Of a DNA stretch of 64,000 nucleotides, positions 38,765-51,099 are shown piece by piece; the first letter of the stretch is position 1, and the number at the start of each line of letters is the position of its first letter. The position numbers were made by a program, and so were the translations under genes. The stretch is taken from the NCBI GenBank assembly GCA_038380795.1, contig CM076261.1, positions 5,710,556-5,774,555 on the forward strand, written 5' to 3'. The notes below the pieces were generated by a model. The model was given only the letters and a program-made list of their open reading frames with translations, had not been told where the DNA came from and did no database searches. The DNA comes from Pyrocephalus nanus (taxonomy: Eukaryota > Chordata > Aves > Passeriformes > Tyrannidae).

Positions 38765-39604
38765 CTTCAGGAGTGGAAAGTAAAACAACAGTTAATGCAT
38801 ATTTAGAGACAGAAAATATTTGTGTATCTATAGATGAAATTCAGTTTTCTTTATTCACATACTCACTTGTTCAGACTCCCACTGTCTCTAGCTCTAGCTA
38901 AATAAATCTATTCAAGGTGAAGCCTATTTATTGATGCTGTACAAGCATGTGACATCCATGTTGTACGGTGACTACTGTTTCCTTTTTCATTAGAAAGGTT
39001 TAGATTTGCATGTCTTCAGAATAACTCTTTCTTTGAGTTGAGATTATTATATTTTATAAGGTTTTATTTAAAATGCTCCATCTCTGCCTTCTGTCTGATA
39101 TCAGTGTTACAACAAAAACATGCCATGTCCTGTACTTGGAAGTAACAATTTCTGCTGCTGGAAACGACTGCTTGGGAATTATTCTGTGGTGTAATTAATT
39201 CCTCCAAACAACAAAAGGAGGTGAGAACCAATCACAAGTGTATTCCAGAGCCATGGATGAAGGAGATAGTATGGATCTGGGTTACTGCAGTGATTCTTTG
39301 AAACCACAGCAGCTGCTTACCTGGGGCTACCTTATTGCAGGAGCAGTTGTGGTCCCCACTAGTTAACAGAACACGTGGTACTCAGGTGGCAGGAAGGCAT
39401 GTAACTTCCCTGTATAAACTACATCCAGTAGAATTGATCTGGAGCTCAGAAATACGGACAAAATCTTTCTATTTATCTTTTCCATGACTTATGTTATTTC
39501 TCATGAAAATGCATTAGTGTGGAGCAGTAGTTGGAAGTATATTGGAGTCAGAGACACTAATACTCATAAAAATGCAAATACATCTAAGCACTTAAAAGGG
39601 TTAC
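38765..39604 (-). other. MYOM1: MYOM1 intron, no gene seen
   Basis: A 0.8-kb intron with nothing recognised. Confidence 0.8.
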
Positions 39605-39741
39605 CTCTCCATTGAAAATCTCCTTATCATTAAATACGAAGTTGGCCTTTGCATTGCCAGACAGTTTTTCAGCTTGCAACCAGAATCTCACTTCTCCTTT
39701 TTCCAAAATTTCCACTGCCAACTCAGATGTAAGTGGGACAG
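39605..39741 (-). CDS. MYOM1: MYOM1 exon: first half of Ig domain My10
   Basis: 137 bp. It reads VPLTSELAVEILEKGEVRFW, then QAEKLSGNAKANFVFNDKE and IFNGE. Acceptor CTTTGTAG, donor GGAGAG/GTAAC. It is nearly identical to mammalian My10. Confidence 0.95.
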
Positions 39742-42700
39742 CTACAAAGAAGAAAGAAAAGAATGATGCATATATTGGGACTGTGCCCCAACAACTATTT
39801 TCTTCTACAATCAGAAAGCCACTTATTCTTTCATACTCGGATACTGTATGCAAGGTTACTAGCTTATATTAGCTTTTCATATAGACAGAATGCCTCTCCA
39901 CCCACATATACCTGTTATAGGATGACAGATAAGATTTAATCTTTTGATGCCTCAATCACAAAGTCTGTACAAACCAAAAGTGTTCAGGATTTGAGTTATG
40001 CTCCATTCTAATACAAGGCTATTTCAAAGTTAAACAACAATTGTCTGTGCAGCATGATGTGAGTTCTGTATGGTGCAGACCCATGTTTAATGAATTGCCT
40101 AACAATATTACTGTAAGACAGTGCAGTGACTCAGAGGAAAAAGAAAACAACACAAAAAAACCCCAGAGCACAAAGCCAGATCAGAAAGTCAGCTGAGCTG
40201 CAGGTTGGGAGATTTCTGCATGCACTCTGACTCTTTGCTGAGTGGAACCTCCGTCTCCAGGATTCACCAAGTATCACAGTACACCCTCGGTCTTCCCAGT
40301 ACATTTTGTTTTCCTATGAATAATGAAAATCCCCCACATATAAACCAATTCCTTGTGTTAACAGGAAAAAAAAACACTTTAAAATCATGTATGTCATAAG
40401 TAATATTAGTCTCTTTTTTTATATATATGTTTCCTTGTTCTTGTTAGTCACAGTCCTCAGCTTGCTCTCACTTTAACTTTTCTTTAAGATACCATAGTCA
40501 GCAACATTAAGCATGAGCATTTAGACTCTGATATTGGGGCATATTGCTCATTTTATTGACTTCCGTCATTTTATCTGTCTTAGTGGATGTTCAGATTCTC
40601 AAGACAAGTCATACTGTTGGGATTACGTATGCTGTATGTGAACTCTCCCCCCAGTCTCTGCTTCCTCAGCAGTGTAAAGTCTGCAGTGCCAGGGTGTAGC
40701 AGGGAACAGCTGAGAAGAGTGTACAAGCACGTTGCTAAACATGTGATGATATAGTTTGGTGATACTGTAATGACACACCTCCTCCCAGAGGAATCCCAGG
40801 GCAGGGTGGTTTCTTTAGCACCCTGCATGAAAAGACTCGGTTACAGCAGGAGAGGGCTGGGACCAAAGTAGTGTCTCATTTCTCTCATCTTTATATTTGC
40901 ACTGTCCTAGATGACTGGAGTGCCTTCTGGAGCACAGCTGCCATCCCACCCCAGTGCCAAACAAACTTAGGGGTGAGGACCCCTCACCTGCTTCTTTCCC
41001 ATGCTCATCGCTTCTCCTTCCCACACCTGCATGTACGCTTTTGGTGCCTAAGTGGCACAGGGTCTGTCTCTGGTGAAAATAAGGCTTCTGGGAGGTGAGG
41101 CAACAGTCACAGGGAAACAAAGACAATTATAAAAAAGACACAGGCTTAACTAGAGAGGGGAGAGCCTGGAGGGGCAGCATTGCCACAAGGGAGCGGGGCA
41201 AAGACAACCCCACAGGAGCGTGCCCCAGCTGTGCAAATAGTCTGTGTGAGCTTTCTTCACCCAGCTTATCCCTTTGTATGTAAGGAACAGAATGAATCTC
41301 AGGGCTTGCATAATTTCTCAAAACAAAGCGACTGAAATGCTACAGGAAGCAAGTGGGAGTGTGAATAGACATCAGGCTGCACTGCTTTTGTCTCACTGTC
41401 AGCTCTACAGCAAATTTAAATCCCCACTTGGCTTGCCTGTAATTAACTAAGAATATCTTAATCTAACAAGGAGGAGCAGAATGTATCTCAGAAGCTGCAA
41501 AAGGATTGTTTTGGGGGTGAAAAGGCTGTTTGCTCCTCAGCCCAAAAGAACTGGACAAATCTGCATTACACTCTGCCACAAGCAAAAGTCTTATTTTAAA
41601 ATATTTCCATATGCACCAACTGGCAGCTACTTTAGTAATTTTCCAGCCATCATGCTTACAGCGTTTTACATCCTATTTCTATAGCATCACAATTTACTGC
41701 CAGCACTTGACAGGGAGCCCTCGGGCAGTTGCTCAGTTGAAGAGTTAGAAAAATTTATTTTTACCTAGCACCAATGCACTGTTGCGCCCATGCATAGCTG
41801 CATTCTGTAAGGCTGCATTATTCAAGCAATGGAGTTACTGGCTGCAGGTGTTTCTAAGCAGAAGTTACCACTAATTGCTGTTCAGAAGTACAAACAAGGC
41901 AACGTGCAAGAGCTCATGTTGAATTGGAAATGCCTAGCAACTAATTTTGTTTTTTAAGAATTTGGATAATCCTCAAGCAGATTATCTGGAGATATGACTA
42001 AAATTTCATGTTGATCCAGAGAAGCTCATTATTATTCTTCTAACCTCATGTACACAGTTAGCTGAATCTCAACCCCTATTTGTAACATATATATATATTT
42101 ATTTTAAGTGCCCACAGGGCTTGAAGTGGGCAAAGCAAGTAAGACAGTTTCCTCCTTCCTACTTTCTGCGGTGATCTCCCTTTTTGCCTGTGCCTTCCGG
42201 AAGCTCATGCACACCTAGGAGTGTGCTGTTACCTAATACAGTGCAAAAAAGGTGACACAATCTGAGTTTATTTTGTGACATTAGTTGTGCACACAAAGCG
42301 TGGAAGAGCCCTCAGAAGGGAAGGGTCGGGGCAAGTGAGGTCATGCAGCAGCAGTAAGGTTTTGCGACAACTAAATTTCAGAGTGAAAATATAATTAGGA
42401 GGAAATAATTGGGAGGAGCAGGAGTAAACATGGGGATGTTTGGCCTATCATTAAGCTGTCAAGAGGTGATATGATATGTTGAGAAGAGTAGAGCTGATAT
42501 GAAAAAGATACAGAAGGAAATGAGAAAGAGATGATGTGGGCAAAAAGGCCATTTCTGCAGCCAAGTTTTGACTGAGCTGAGAGGTGTGGTGTGGGCTGAG
42601 TTGGAAGAGGCATAAGCAGTGTATGCACAAAGCTGAAGATGTCAAAACAAGAGTTTCAGGGTCTTGAACAGAAAATAAGACAATGTAGTGGGAGAAGATG

Positions 42701-43486
42701 GGACAAGGTTTAGGTCTCATTGTGTTGTGTGCAATAGGATTCATTATACAATCCAATATTATTTTTTCCCCTATTTATTAAAGTTCCACTCCAATGAAAA
42801 TAAGTGAGTTTTGCTACTACCAGGATATCATAAGGGTATGGGAGGTCTGTGGAATTGACAAAAATAACATCTAAAATTGCAGGAAGAATGTTCATATTGC
42901 CAAATGCTAAGGAAAGAGGGAGGGAATGAATTTCAGCAGAGAAATTCTGTATATATAGATCATTACAGCTGAATTTACTACACTTGCCTGCTTTGCTAGT
43001 CCTAAATTTAACTTATGCTAGCTTCAATCAGAGAGAAACCAGATAATTTTTCAAATTCTGGTTCTCAAATCAGGTTAGGTATGCTGAGTAAGTATAAAAG
43101 CCTGTTCTGCAGAAGAAACAAAGCCAACATGATACTTATTTTCCAACTGTCATATAGACATTATATACCTAGATCACTACCCTGCAACTAATTGGGAAGA
43201 ACATCAGTAATACACAAACGTACTGAAAGAAAGAGAAAAAAAATAGAGGAATCTCAGATTTTTCAATTCAAAACCATTTTCACTTGAAATTGCTATAGTG
43301 CCTCCCTACTGGTTGGTGGCACAAGCTTTGTGATCATAGAATCACAGATTGGTTTGGGTTGGAAGGGACCTTTAAAGGTCATCTAGTCCAACCCCTCCCT
43401 GTAAGGCGCAGGGACACCTTCAAGTACATCCGCTTTGTGATATCCCACTGCATATAAAACTCCCTACAGACATGGGATACACTTAC
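39742..43486 (-). other. MYOM1: MYOM1 intron with one CR1 fragment
   Basis: A 3.7-kb intron. A CR1 fragment lies near its 5' end (43332-43430). The open frames in the 40.8-41.3 kb GC-richer patch have no splice signals or known domains. Confidence 0.8.
43332..43430 (-). mobile_element. CR1 LINE 3'-end fragment
   Basis: It begins GATCATAGAATCACAGATTG and continues GGTTTGGGTTGGAAGGGACC with GTCCAACCCCTCCCTG. This is the reverse complement of a CR1 3' end, so the element is in minus orientation, the same as MYOM1. It lies about 57 bases from the donor of the exon at 43487. Confidence 0.9.
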
Positions 43487-43531
43487 TTGGGAATTGGCGT
43501 TCATGGCTCAGAGCAAGCAGGCGTTTCATTT
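43487..43531 (-). CDS. MYOM1: MYOM1 exon: My9-My10 linker helix
   Basis: 45 bp. It reads MKRLLALSHERQFP, the helix between My9 and My10 that is strongly conserved in myomesins (human KRLLALSHEHKFP as I recall). Acceptor GTCTCTTGCAG, donor CCCAA/GTAAGTG. Confidence 0.94.
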
Positions 43532-43652
43532 CTGCAAGAGACATAAAAGAAATAATATAAGGTGTGTCTGCCTTATGGATCTGAGAAACACAGAAGCAGG
43601 AAAAAACAGATGCGAAAGAAACCCAGGCATGCCTAATAGGCATTGTATCTAC

Positions 43653-43759
43653 CTTCCTCATCAATTGTGTGACTTGATGAAACTCCATCAGTGTCCGTAA
43701 CAATACAAGAGTAAATTCCCAAATCATCTTCTCCGAGATTCTTAAAGGAAGCTTTTGAC
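43653..43759 (-). CDS. MYOM1: MYOM1 exon: second half of Ig domain My9
   Basis: 107 bp. It reads SKASFKNLGEDDLGIYSCIV, then TDTDGVSSSHTIDEE. The DLGIYSC motif gives the F-strand cysteine. Acceptor TTTCCCTCAAAAG, donor GGAAG/GTAGAT. Confidence 0.95.
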
Positions 43760-44292
43760 CTTTTGAGGGAAAAAAAGCATTTTGATAAAAAGGTGAGATC
43801 AATCTGAACCAAAACCCCTCCTTTCTGTCTATAAAACCAGATAAAATTAGTCTTGTATTAGCTTTTGCTCTGACTGAACCATGTGTGGTACAAATGGAGA
43901 TAGCACCAAAACAACCAGAGTGCTGTCAAGTCTTTGATGTCCCTAGAGGGATGCTCTAAGTACAGGTCAATTCAATTTCCCTGTGCAACATTGTAACTAT
44001 GGGGAGTCACCTTTTCTTTCAATATGGGTTTTACATCACTAGAAGAGCACACAGGCCCTTCATGGGCTGAACCTGTTCATTCGCTATGCTGTCCTCTGTG
44101 AGAAGCCTGAAGAAACAGAGCGGGCTTGGAGGCCATTATGTAAATTGCTAAAGTGGGCCATGGTGGTGCCATCAGAAGAAAGCCCTGCTTACTGCAACAG
44201 CTCCAAAGATTACAGCTGTGTTACATGGCAAAAGCATTTTGCAAGCAGTCAGATAATTTTGTTATTTGGACATTTAAAATAATAGCAATAGG

Positions 44293-44330
<38 letters not shown>

Positions 44331-44614
44331 GTTGCCTTGCTTGAAAGGTTATAAGATAACAAGGCACAGATTTTTTTCTCCCCATGCCTAAACATAATTA
44401 AATTCCCTAAAGAGGAGGTCTGACTCATTCTGTGTAATCTACAGTTTCCAAATGGTCTGCATATGGACTTGCTGGAGAACAGCCTACTCAGGAAGTAGCC
44501 TCCAAGTAAGAGGCAGGTGTAGCTCTTAGTGAGGTCACACATCAAAAGGATGGATTTCTGTGACTGTCTAGATCTCTCAAACATGAGACTATTGCTACCC
44601 TTGGGAGGTCTTAC
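43760..44614 (-). other. MYOM1: MYOM1 intron with ATC microsatellite
   Basis: A 0.85-kb intron. It contains an (ATC)12 repeat at 44294-44330 and nothing else recognised. Confidence 0.8.
44294..44330. repeat. (ATC)12 microsatellite
   Basis: Twelve perfect ATC units lie in a MYOM1 intron. On the minus strand they create a chance poly-aspartate frame. Confidence 0.97.
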
Positions 44615-44771
44615 TTTCCGCCTTTGGTATCGATGTTCAGTCGAGAGTCATCCTCAATTGGTTCGTAATTCTTGGACCAAACAAACTTAGAGTCTGGAGA
44701 CATCTGATCACATTCGAAGTTCAAGGAAATGACTCCATTGTCATCTACATCAACCACAAGTTCTTTGGTTC
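44615..44771 (-). CDS. MYOM1: MYOM1 exon: first half of Ig domain My9
   Basis: 157 bp. It reads TKELVVDVDDNGVISLNFEC, then DQMSPDSKFVWSKNYEPIED and LNIDTKGGK. It has the B-strand cysteine and C-strand tryptophan of an Ig domain. Acceptor CTCTTTAAG, donor CGGAAA/GTAAG. Confidence 0.95.
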
Positions 44772-47700
44772 CTTAAAGAGATGAACAAGGCAATTCCAGT
44801 TTCTCAGAGAAGCCAGCAATATAGGTATATATAGATATCATTCATAGGGTGGATTAAGCAGATTCTCGCCATTTTCTCAGCTGGCACATAAATTGCTGCA
44901 TTCATTGGTATCTTTGATCCTTGATTCACAAGAACAGTTCTTCTTCTAGTCCACAGTTTAAAAAACGTTATAAATCAACTGATTTATTTGAGCCAGTCTA
45001 AGAATCTAAGCACACATGAGAGTTATGATATCTGCTATGAAAAAACCTGAAAGAGGGAAAAAGAAAGCAAGTCTCTAAATCCACTAAATGTTTGAAATAC
45101 TAAATAGAAATATTTTCTATGCTAGGGGGTAGTAAGATCTTTCATTACACAGCATGAATTTCCTATTCTCTAATAAGGTAAGGCTATAAAGGGAATAATG
45201 TGTGCCAACGTGGCCATTTGAAGAGGTGCAGGAGGCAGAAGAGGAAGCAGTTGAGTCGCCCCAGCAGTGAACACTTGTGCGACCGAGGCACATTTTCAGT
45301 GACACTGGCTTCACTCCAGGAGGTTGGTTTAATTGCTGTGCTTGGCATCCGGCCCTGCCACCGTCTGCACCATTAATCCTGGGCCCACAAAGGGAGCGAA
45401 TATCTGCAATTAGCTGCTTAAGTCACCCACCCTGTTTTGCCAGTACCTACAATTCTTGGGCTGGATATGGTGACCCAGTTTGTCCTTTAAAAGGCACTGG
45501 GGGTGAATCCCGTGTCAGAAACCTGAAGGCACCTCTGTCCTGCTCACTTGTACCCCAGTGAAGCTGAGGGAATTTCATCCTGGATTTGGGTGACTGGGCG
45601 AGCTCATCATCTGTGGCGTTAACGTTCATTTCAACAACTTGTCTGAGAATGTCAGGGAGAACATGTGCACTGAGAGGTGCTGGAGAACATCCAATTTCCT
45701 TTTCTGAACAGCTCTGAGCTGGATCTTGCATCTGAATAGGGCACTCATGCCCTATTAGTTGGGCTAAGACAGTTCTGGGCTGCCCAGAATGCCAATGACA
45801 CAGTTTGTCCACAAAGTATTGTACCTTAAAGGCAAGAGCCTTAGTCCTGACATTGATATTAAATGCTTTATTTCTTAATGACCCTCAAGCGTACAAGGAG
45901 ATTTCTGTGTTTCATCATCCTAATACTATACACATCTTTTCCAGCACTGCAAGTAGCTCCTGTAATGAGAATCTGTGTACATGCAGTTTCTTAGTTTTTT
46001 TAATTTGCCATAAGTGTTTAATGGAAGATAAGATTAATATTCCCATTTTGGCACTGTTGTTTATCAGCCCTTGCAGTAGTGAAGCACATCGAGTACCAAT
46101 AGATGATAAATAAAGCCTAAAGTCTACAAATATTTTGTTAGGCAGCAGCATATTTGCAATTTTTTTATAATTTAATTTATTATATGCAAAATTCATCACT
46201 TGAAATTTCATTAGTGTTTACTTTCCTGTAGATCATTAACCATTAGCACATGAATCTTTTGATGGCATTTTATGTGACATGCAAAGAATTACAGCCATAA
46301 GGTTCATTTGAATAGCAGAATCTTTTATATTTATTTTAAAGTATTCTCATTACAATAACAATGCACAGCATTTATTTCCAGAAGTGATGTTGGAATTTAT
46401 CTCTAATATTTATATGATTAAAAAAAAATTCCATCTCAATTACCGACCACATCGGGAGACCTCTCTCTACCTATTGTGCAAAGTGGAGCCAAAGAATCAT
46501 AGAATCATAGAATCAGCCAGGTTGGAAAACACCTCTGAGATCATCAAGTCCAACTCTTGATCCGCTACCACTGTGGTTACTAGACTGGCACTAAGTGCCA
46601 CATCCAGTCTCATCTTAAAAACCTCCAGGGATGGAGAATCCACCACTTCCCTGGGCAGCTCATTCCAGTGCCATAGTACTAGTATTCTTAATTTCTCTCC
46701 TCTAGATAGCTTGTTGGTTCAACATATCATCCAGAGCTTCTCTTAGAGTCATAATAAGAAATGAAATACTTAGATGTCATATCAAAACTCCATTTATCTG
46801 AGCTTTTTATTGCATCAACAGGAACAAAATAACATGAACATAAAGCAGACATCTTCATAACACTAGAGTTAGTAGCATAATTTTGAATATGGCTAGTCAA
46901 AAAAGTTGAATGGGACAGAGTTTCATTAATTTCTGAGGTTCAAGCCCTTCTCAAGTGACTGATGGAGGGTGAGGATCTAATTTTGCTTTGTACCAAGATG
47001 CACAAGGACTAAGGTCAGCAATACCGAAGAGTTGCAGTCTACTCTTGGATTTCCCCTGCTTCCTGTGAGATCCACACACGCTGAAGTGCTTTTGTCAAAA
47101 GACAAAGTTACAGCTCAAAAGTATCCTAGACTGGTATTTGTTTATATGGTCGTGTTTTTTCATTTAATTTTAAAAGATAACTATGAAAATTAAATGTGCT
47201 TTCCAAAGAGAAGAAGGTGAATGCAAAGTTTTGTATCAGTATATTTATGCATTTCATTGGATAAAGACAAATGATGACATTTGCATGAAAGCAAGTATTT
47301 TCAATCAGGATATTATTTGCTTACATTCTTTGATTAGAAAGTTCAGTTGTCTTCTGATTGTACATATTAGCCAAAAGTAGAATTCCAGCAGGAACTGTCT
47401 AGAGAGATTTGACAATGTTTTGTCTCCATCTAAGATGGTAATAAAGGCATCATTCATTGGGTAACACCAAAAGACTTGTGGTAATTTTTAAAAAAAATAT
47501 ATGATTGTTCTTGAGATTTGTGTGATTTGAGTGAGAAAGGCGGAAGCCTTCCCAAGATACTGCTTTCTGAAATAATTGTTTTAATAAGCTTTTGTCCTTT
47601 CTTAATACTTCTGAGAAGCTTAGTTTGGTGAATGCTGTACCAGCAGATCGCAGCTCAAAATGTGGGTCAAGTAGATTTGTACAAGTAAATAATTTTCAGC

Positions 47701-49775
47701 TTCCCTGAGATTTCACTGGACCAAATCCTGACTTTCTGGTGATCCCTTAGATGTTACACCTATGAACGTCCCTTCTCTAAAGGAGAGGTCTGTAAACGAA
47801 ATGTTCTGCTCAAGTTCATACTGCCAGGTGGACATGCACCTCATTTGAGTGAACAATGAGAACAATGTACAATTATTTTTGGTCATGATGGTCATCTTCA
47901 CAAGAGTTTATGTTCATATTTTTTTAATTGTGATGGCGTGACCAATCGTTTATTTAGTACACTTGAAGGTTGTTATCATCACAACTTTCTATCCAAAGTA
48001 TGACACGTAGATATTAATCCTCAACGAAAATGGATTAATAAAGCCAAAAGTTTAGCACAAATAGTGGTTTCATTCTCTTTTTAGGAGTAATTGCTGCATC
48101 TAAGCTGTTTTCAAGAATATGTTTCTAAGTTTTGCCTTACTGCACTTGTAGGTAATGAAAACAACCCTGGTACTTCAGCAGCCTTGTAGAACTGAAGTTA
48201 TGACTCCTGTATTTCTCAAAGATCCTGTTCCAAACCCTTCTTACTCACACACTTGCCCTTTTTAGCATGCTTGTATCCCAATCTTACACATTTTCAACTG
48301 ACCATCTACTCGTTCTAGTACCGTCTTCCCGTTCCAGCCTCACTAGCAGTCATCCCAATCTCCCCAGTCTGAGTTTTCCAGTTCTTTTATATCCCCAGCT
48401 TCAGACTTCCTTATTCAGACTTCCTTGACTTACAGCCTCACTGAGAGATAACTCAGTGCCTGTTAGAATTTTTGCTGCCATGGTCATAAGGACCAGGCAT
48501 CTAGGAGAGCTGAGCTAGAGCTGCTGTGCGAACAGAGATGTAAAAATGGGTTTGGGGTTCAGAGACAGGGAAAGGATCCCAGGGAAATGCTCCCAAGGCA
48601 TCCAGGGTGGGAATAGGATCTGGTGATCTCTTATGATGTCTGCTCAATGCCTCACAACACCTCACAGTCAATAGCATCCCAAATAAATCCTGCCTATTTT
48701 TCCAGGCAGGAGCAGCAATCTGCCTTACTATGTAGGCAGAGTAGGCAGCAGTTTGCCCAGGCAGCCACCTCTATGCCCATGAACTGCTGCTCATGCTCCC
48801 TGTGCCCAGCTTCCCCAGCACCTCTGCTGTCCTGTGTGCCCACTGCCTGCCCTCCTTCTTGCTCTTAGAAACCTTACCAGGTGAGATTCTGCAGGTATAG
48901 GAAGGGAACTTGTCAGAGGGAAAGAGCGTGTACAGTGAATCCAGGTTGGGTTGTACCACTCTACTTCCTTACATTATACTAACCTTATACTGGATGTGGT
49001 TAAAATATCTGGGAATTTGTTCTTGCACCTCGTAGAACTCTGCACTTCTAAAATAATTTGTAGCTGAATAAGCCACAAGCCCATGCTTGTGTTTTCTGTT
49101 AGGGACTTAGTGACAAAAAGTTGTTGTCTCTGACCAAAGTGACCTGAGTTACTTGTATAGCTAAATGGAACCCAGGGGTTTCCTAAAGTTCTAGGTATGG
49201 AGATTCTGCCTTTGCACTGGTTCTGTGTTTCTTTTTGTCGTTACAGACACACTGGGGCCAGCCTTCGAGGATGACTCCAGCAAACAGCTGCGCTTGAATT
49301 CCTGCTGAAAGCAGTCTACCAAGTGACTTCATTGTGCTTTTAAAGCCTTTAAAGACCAAGGGAAAAAAGTAGTTTCTTTTACCCTTTCCTGATGCACATT
49401 ACATATAAGAAGGAAAACGATAAAGCATAAACAACAAGTTTAATACAAGAAGGGCAAAATCTACATCTGTAGTATATCGTTTGGTTGAGTTGATTTTAGT
49501 GTGTCCTCTCCTGAATTATCTACCTATAGATACATGCAAATCTTGCCATTTTATTGTATCTTTATTTTCCTGAACCTGTAGTTTCAGTAAGAAAATCTGT
49601 TCTGGCCTTAAAATATACCAGACAAGAAACTAAGATAACACCCTCGTATCTTGCTTTGTAAAAAAGCTTGACCTGAGAGAGGTCAGGCTGTTGGCCCGTA
49701 GCCTGCAGGTGAATACATCTCACAAACAGGAACCTGAGTAAATACAATGAGAAAGAGGAAGTATTTCTAACAAAC
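44772..49775 (-). other. MYOM1: MYOM1 intron (5 kb) with one CR1 fragment
   Basis: The largest intron in the window. A CR1 fragment lies at 46493-46676. The longer ORFs (for example 45447-45812 and 48623-48868) lack splice sites and domain signals. Confidence 0.8.
46493..46676 (-). mobile_element. CR1 LINE 3'-end fragment
   Basis: It starts with repeated ATCATAGA units and GCCAGGTTGGAAAACACCTC, then GAGATCATCAAGTCCAACTC and CCTGGGCAGCTCATTCCAGT. This is the reverse complement of a CR1 3' end, in minus orientation, diverged from the other copies here and so probably a different subfamily. Confidence 0.9.
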
Positions 49776-49890
49776 CTGGTCGTGTTTCAGCTATGACAGC
49801 ATCCGTGACATCTGATGGTTTCCCAACACCAGCCTGGTTTGTTGCCCGTACACGAAACACGTAACTCACTCCTTGTGTTAGGCCACCAAT
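49776..49890 (-). CDS. MYOM1: MYOM1 exon: second half of FnIII domain My8
   Basis: 115 bp. It reads IGGLTQGVSYVFRVRATNQA, then GVGKPSDVTDAVIAETRP. The SYVFRVRA.N..G motif is the F-strand signature of fibronectin type III domains. The acceptor is GTTCTTCCAG. The donor CCAG/GTTTGT is weaker than the others in this gene. Confidence 0.95.
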
Positions 49891-50914
49891 CTGGAAGAAC
49901 CAAATATACACACACAGTGGGTTGCAAAACACTGATTTTAATTTCGTGCTTATTAACATCAGTCTGGATACCTGACAACTATATTTCCTTTCTTGTTTTG
50001 TTTCATTTATTTTCCAGTTCTCTTTTTTTTTTTTTTTTTTTTTTCCCAATTCCAGAGTGACATGACTAATCTGTATGACTTGCTCCTTCCTTGTGTGCAT
50101 AGCTAACATTCAGACAGCGTCATTACTGTCATTGACTTTCTTTGCAAAAGGAGCATTGGTTTTGGAACAGGCTGTTTTTAACTCTTGTACATTGACCTCT
50201 GAAACATCACAGTCTTTTCCTGCAGAGAAATGCTGGCTTTTAAAAATTATATTATCAGGGTAATAAGTGTCAGCCACACCTATTTAGAATCAGGAGGGCA
50301 TTTCATTGTACAGACTTAGCTGTAGCAACCTTAGGAATTCTACTGGCATTATATCACCTGTGAATACTCCTTTAAAACATATATGAAAGGAACATATTTT
50401 AAAGTGAGCTGTCTTTCAAATACTCTGAAAAGCATACAAATAGAAAATCTATTTCATTTATATCTCTAGAACTGAGATACTGATGTTCCCTTATTTAGAG
50501 CCACTCCATAAAATTATGTAGCATAACAGTGCAAAAAGCTTGGGTTTAACTTGTGAAATGTGAGGAGAGGATACTTTGTATTAGAAAGAATCATTTGCCA
50601 TATTATCACAGCATCTGGTTTCGTTCAGTGATACCCTTTGAGCCAGTAAATGCTAGGGATGCCTCCTGTGTTACAAGAATGGTAGTTGGTTTTAGCAGTG
50701 CTTTCTTTTATTTTTAGACTTGTCATACCAGTTTGATATCTGAGTTACTGTGTTGTCTGACTATACAGGTATTACATGTGTGTATCCTTGGCCCAAAATA
50801 TCTTACTGAATATTCCATTTAGTGGAACCATGATAAGCACAGGATGACACTATTGAAGATTGACGTCCTCAAGGTTATAGTGTTATACCAGTACTTGAAT
50901 CTTTGGCTATTTAC
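49891..50914 (-). other. MYOM1: MYOM1 intron with T22 tract
   Basis: A 1.0-kb intron. A run of 22 T (A on the gene strand) lies at 50023-50044. Nothing else was recognised. Confidence 0.8.
50023..50044. repeat. homopolymer T22
   Basis: Twenty-two consecutive T. On the gene strand this is a poly-A tract about 130 bases before the My8 second-half exon. Confidence 0.95.
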
Positions 50915-51099
50915 CTTCAAGTATTTCTTTTGAAGTGGCTTCTCATTGACACCTCTCCAGCGTTCCTCCTTTGCTTCAGTTTCCTTCATATCAACATAGT
51001 AACCAACTACAGGACTACGGCCAGTATAAACTGGTTCCTTCCACAGTAAAACAAGAGAGTCCTTCCTAACTTCTGTGCATTTAACATCGTGGGGTGGCC
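50915..51099 (-). CDS. MYOM1: MYOM1 exon: first half of FnIII domain My8
   Basis: 185 bp. It reads PPHDVKCTEVRKDSLVLLWK, then PVVGYYVDMKETEAKEERW and KPLQKKYLK. It shows the conserved FnIII tryptophan (LLWK) and the GYYVD strand. Acceptor TTACCTTTCAG, donor TGAAG/GTAAAT. Confidence 0.95.

Noticed and set aside
40815..41321. Overlapping ORFs on both strands in a GC-richer patch
   Set aside because: They lie within a MYOM1 intron, with no splice sites of fitting phase and no recognised family.
44249..44584. Minus-strand ORF with a poly-aspartate run
   Set aside because: The run is the (ATC)12 microsatellite read in one frame; there are no splice sites or known domain.
45277..45812. Opposing ORFs of 94 and 121 codons
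   Set aside because: These are intronic frames without splice support or known motifs.
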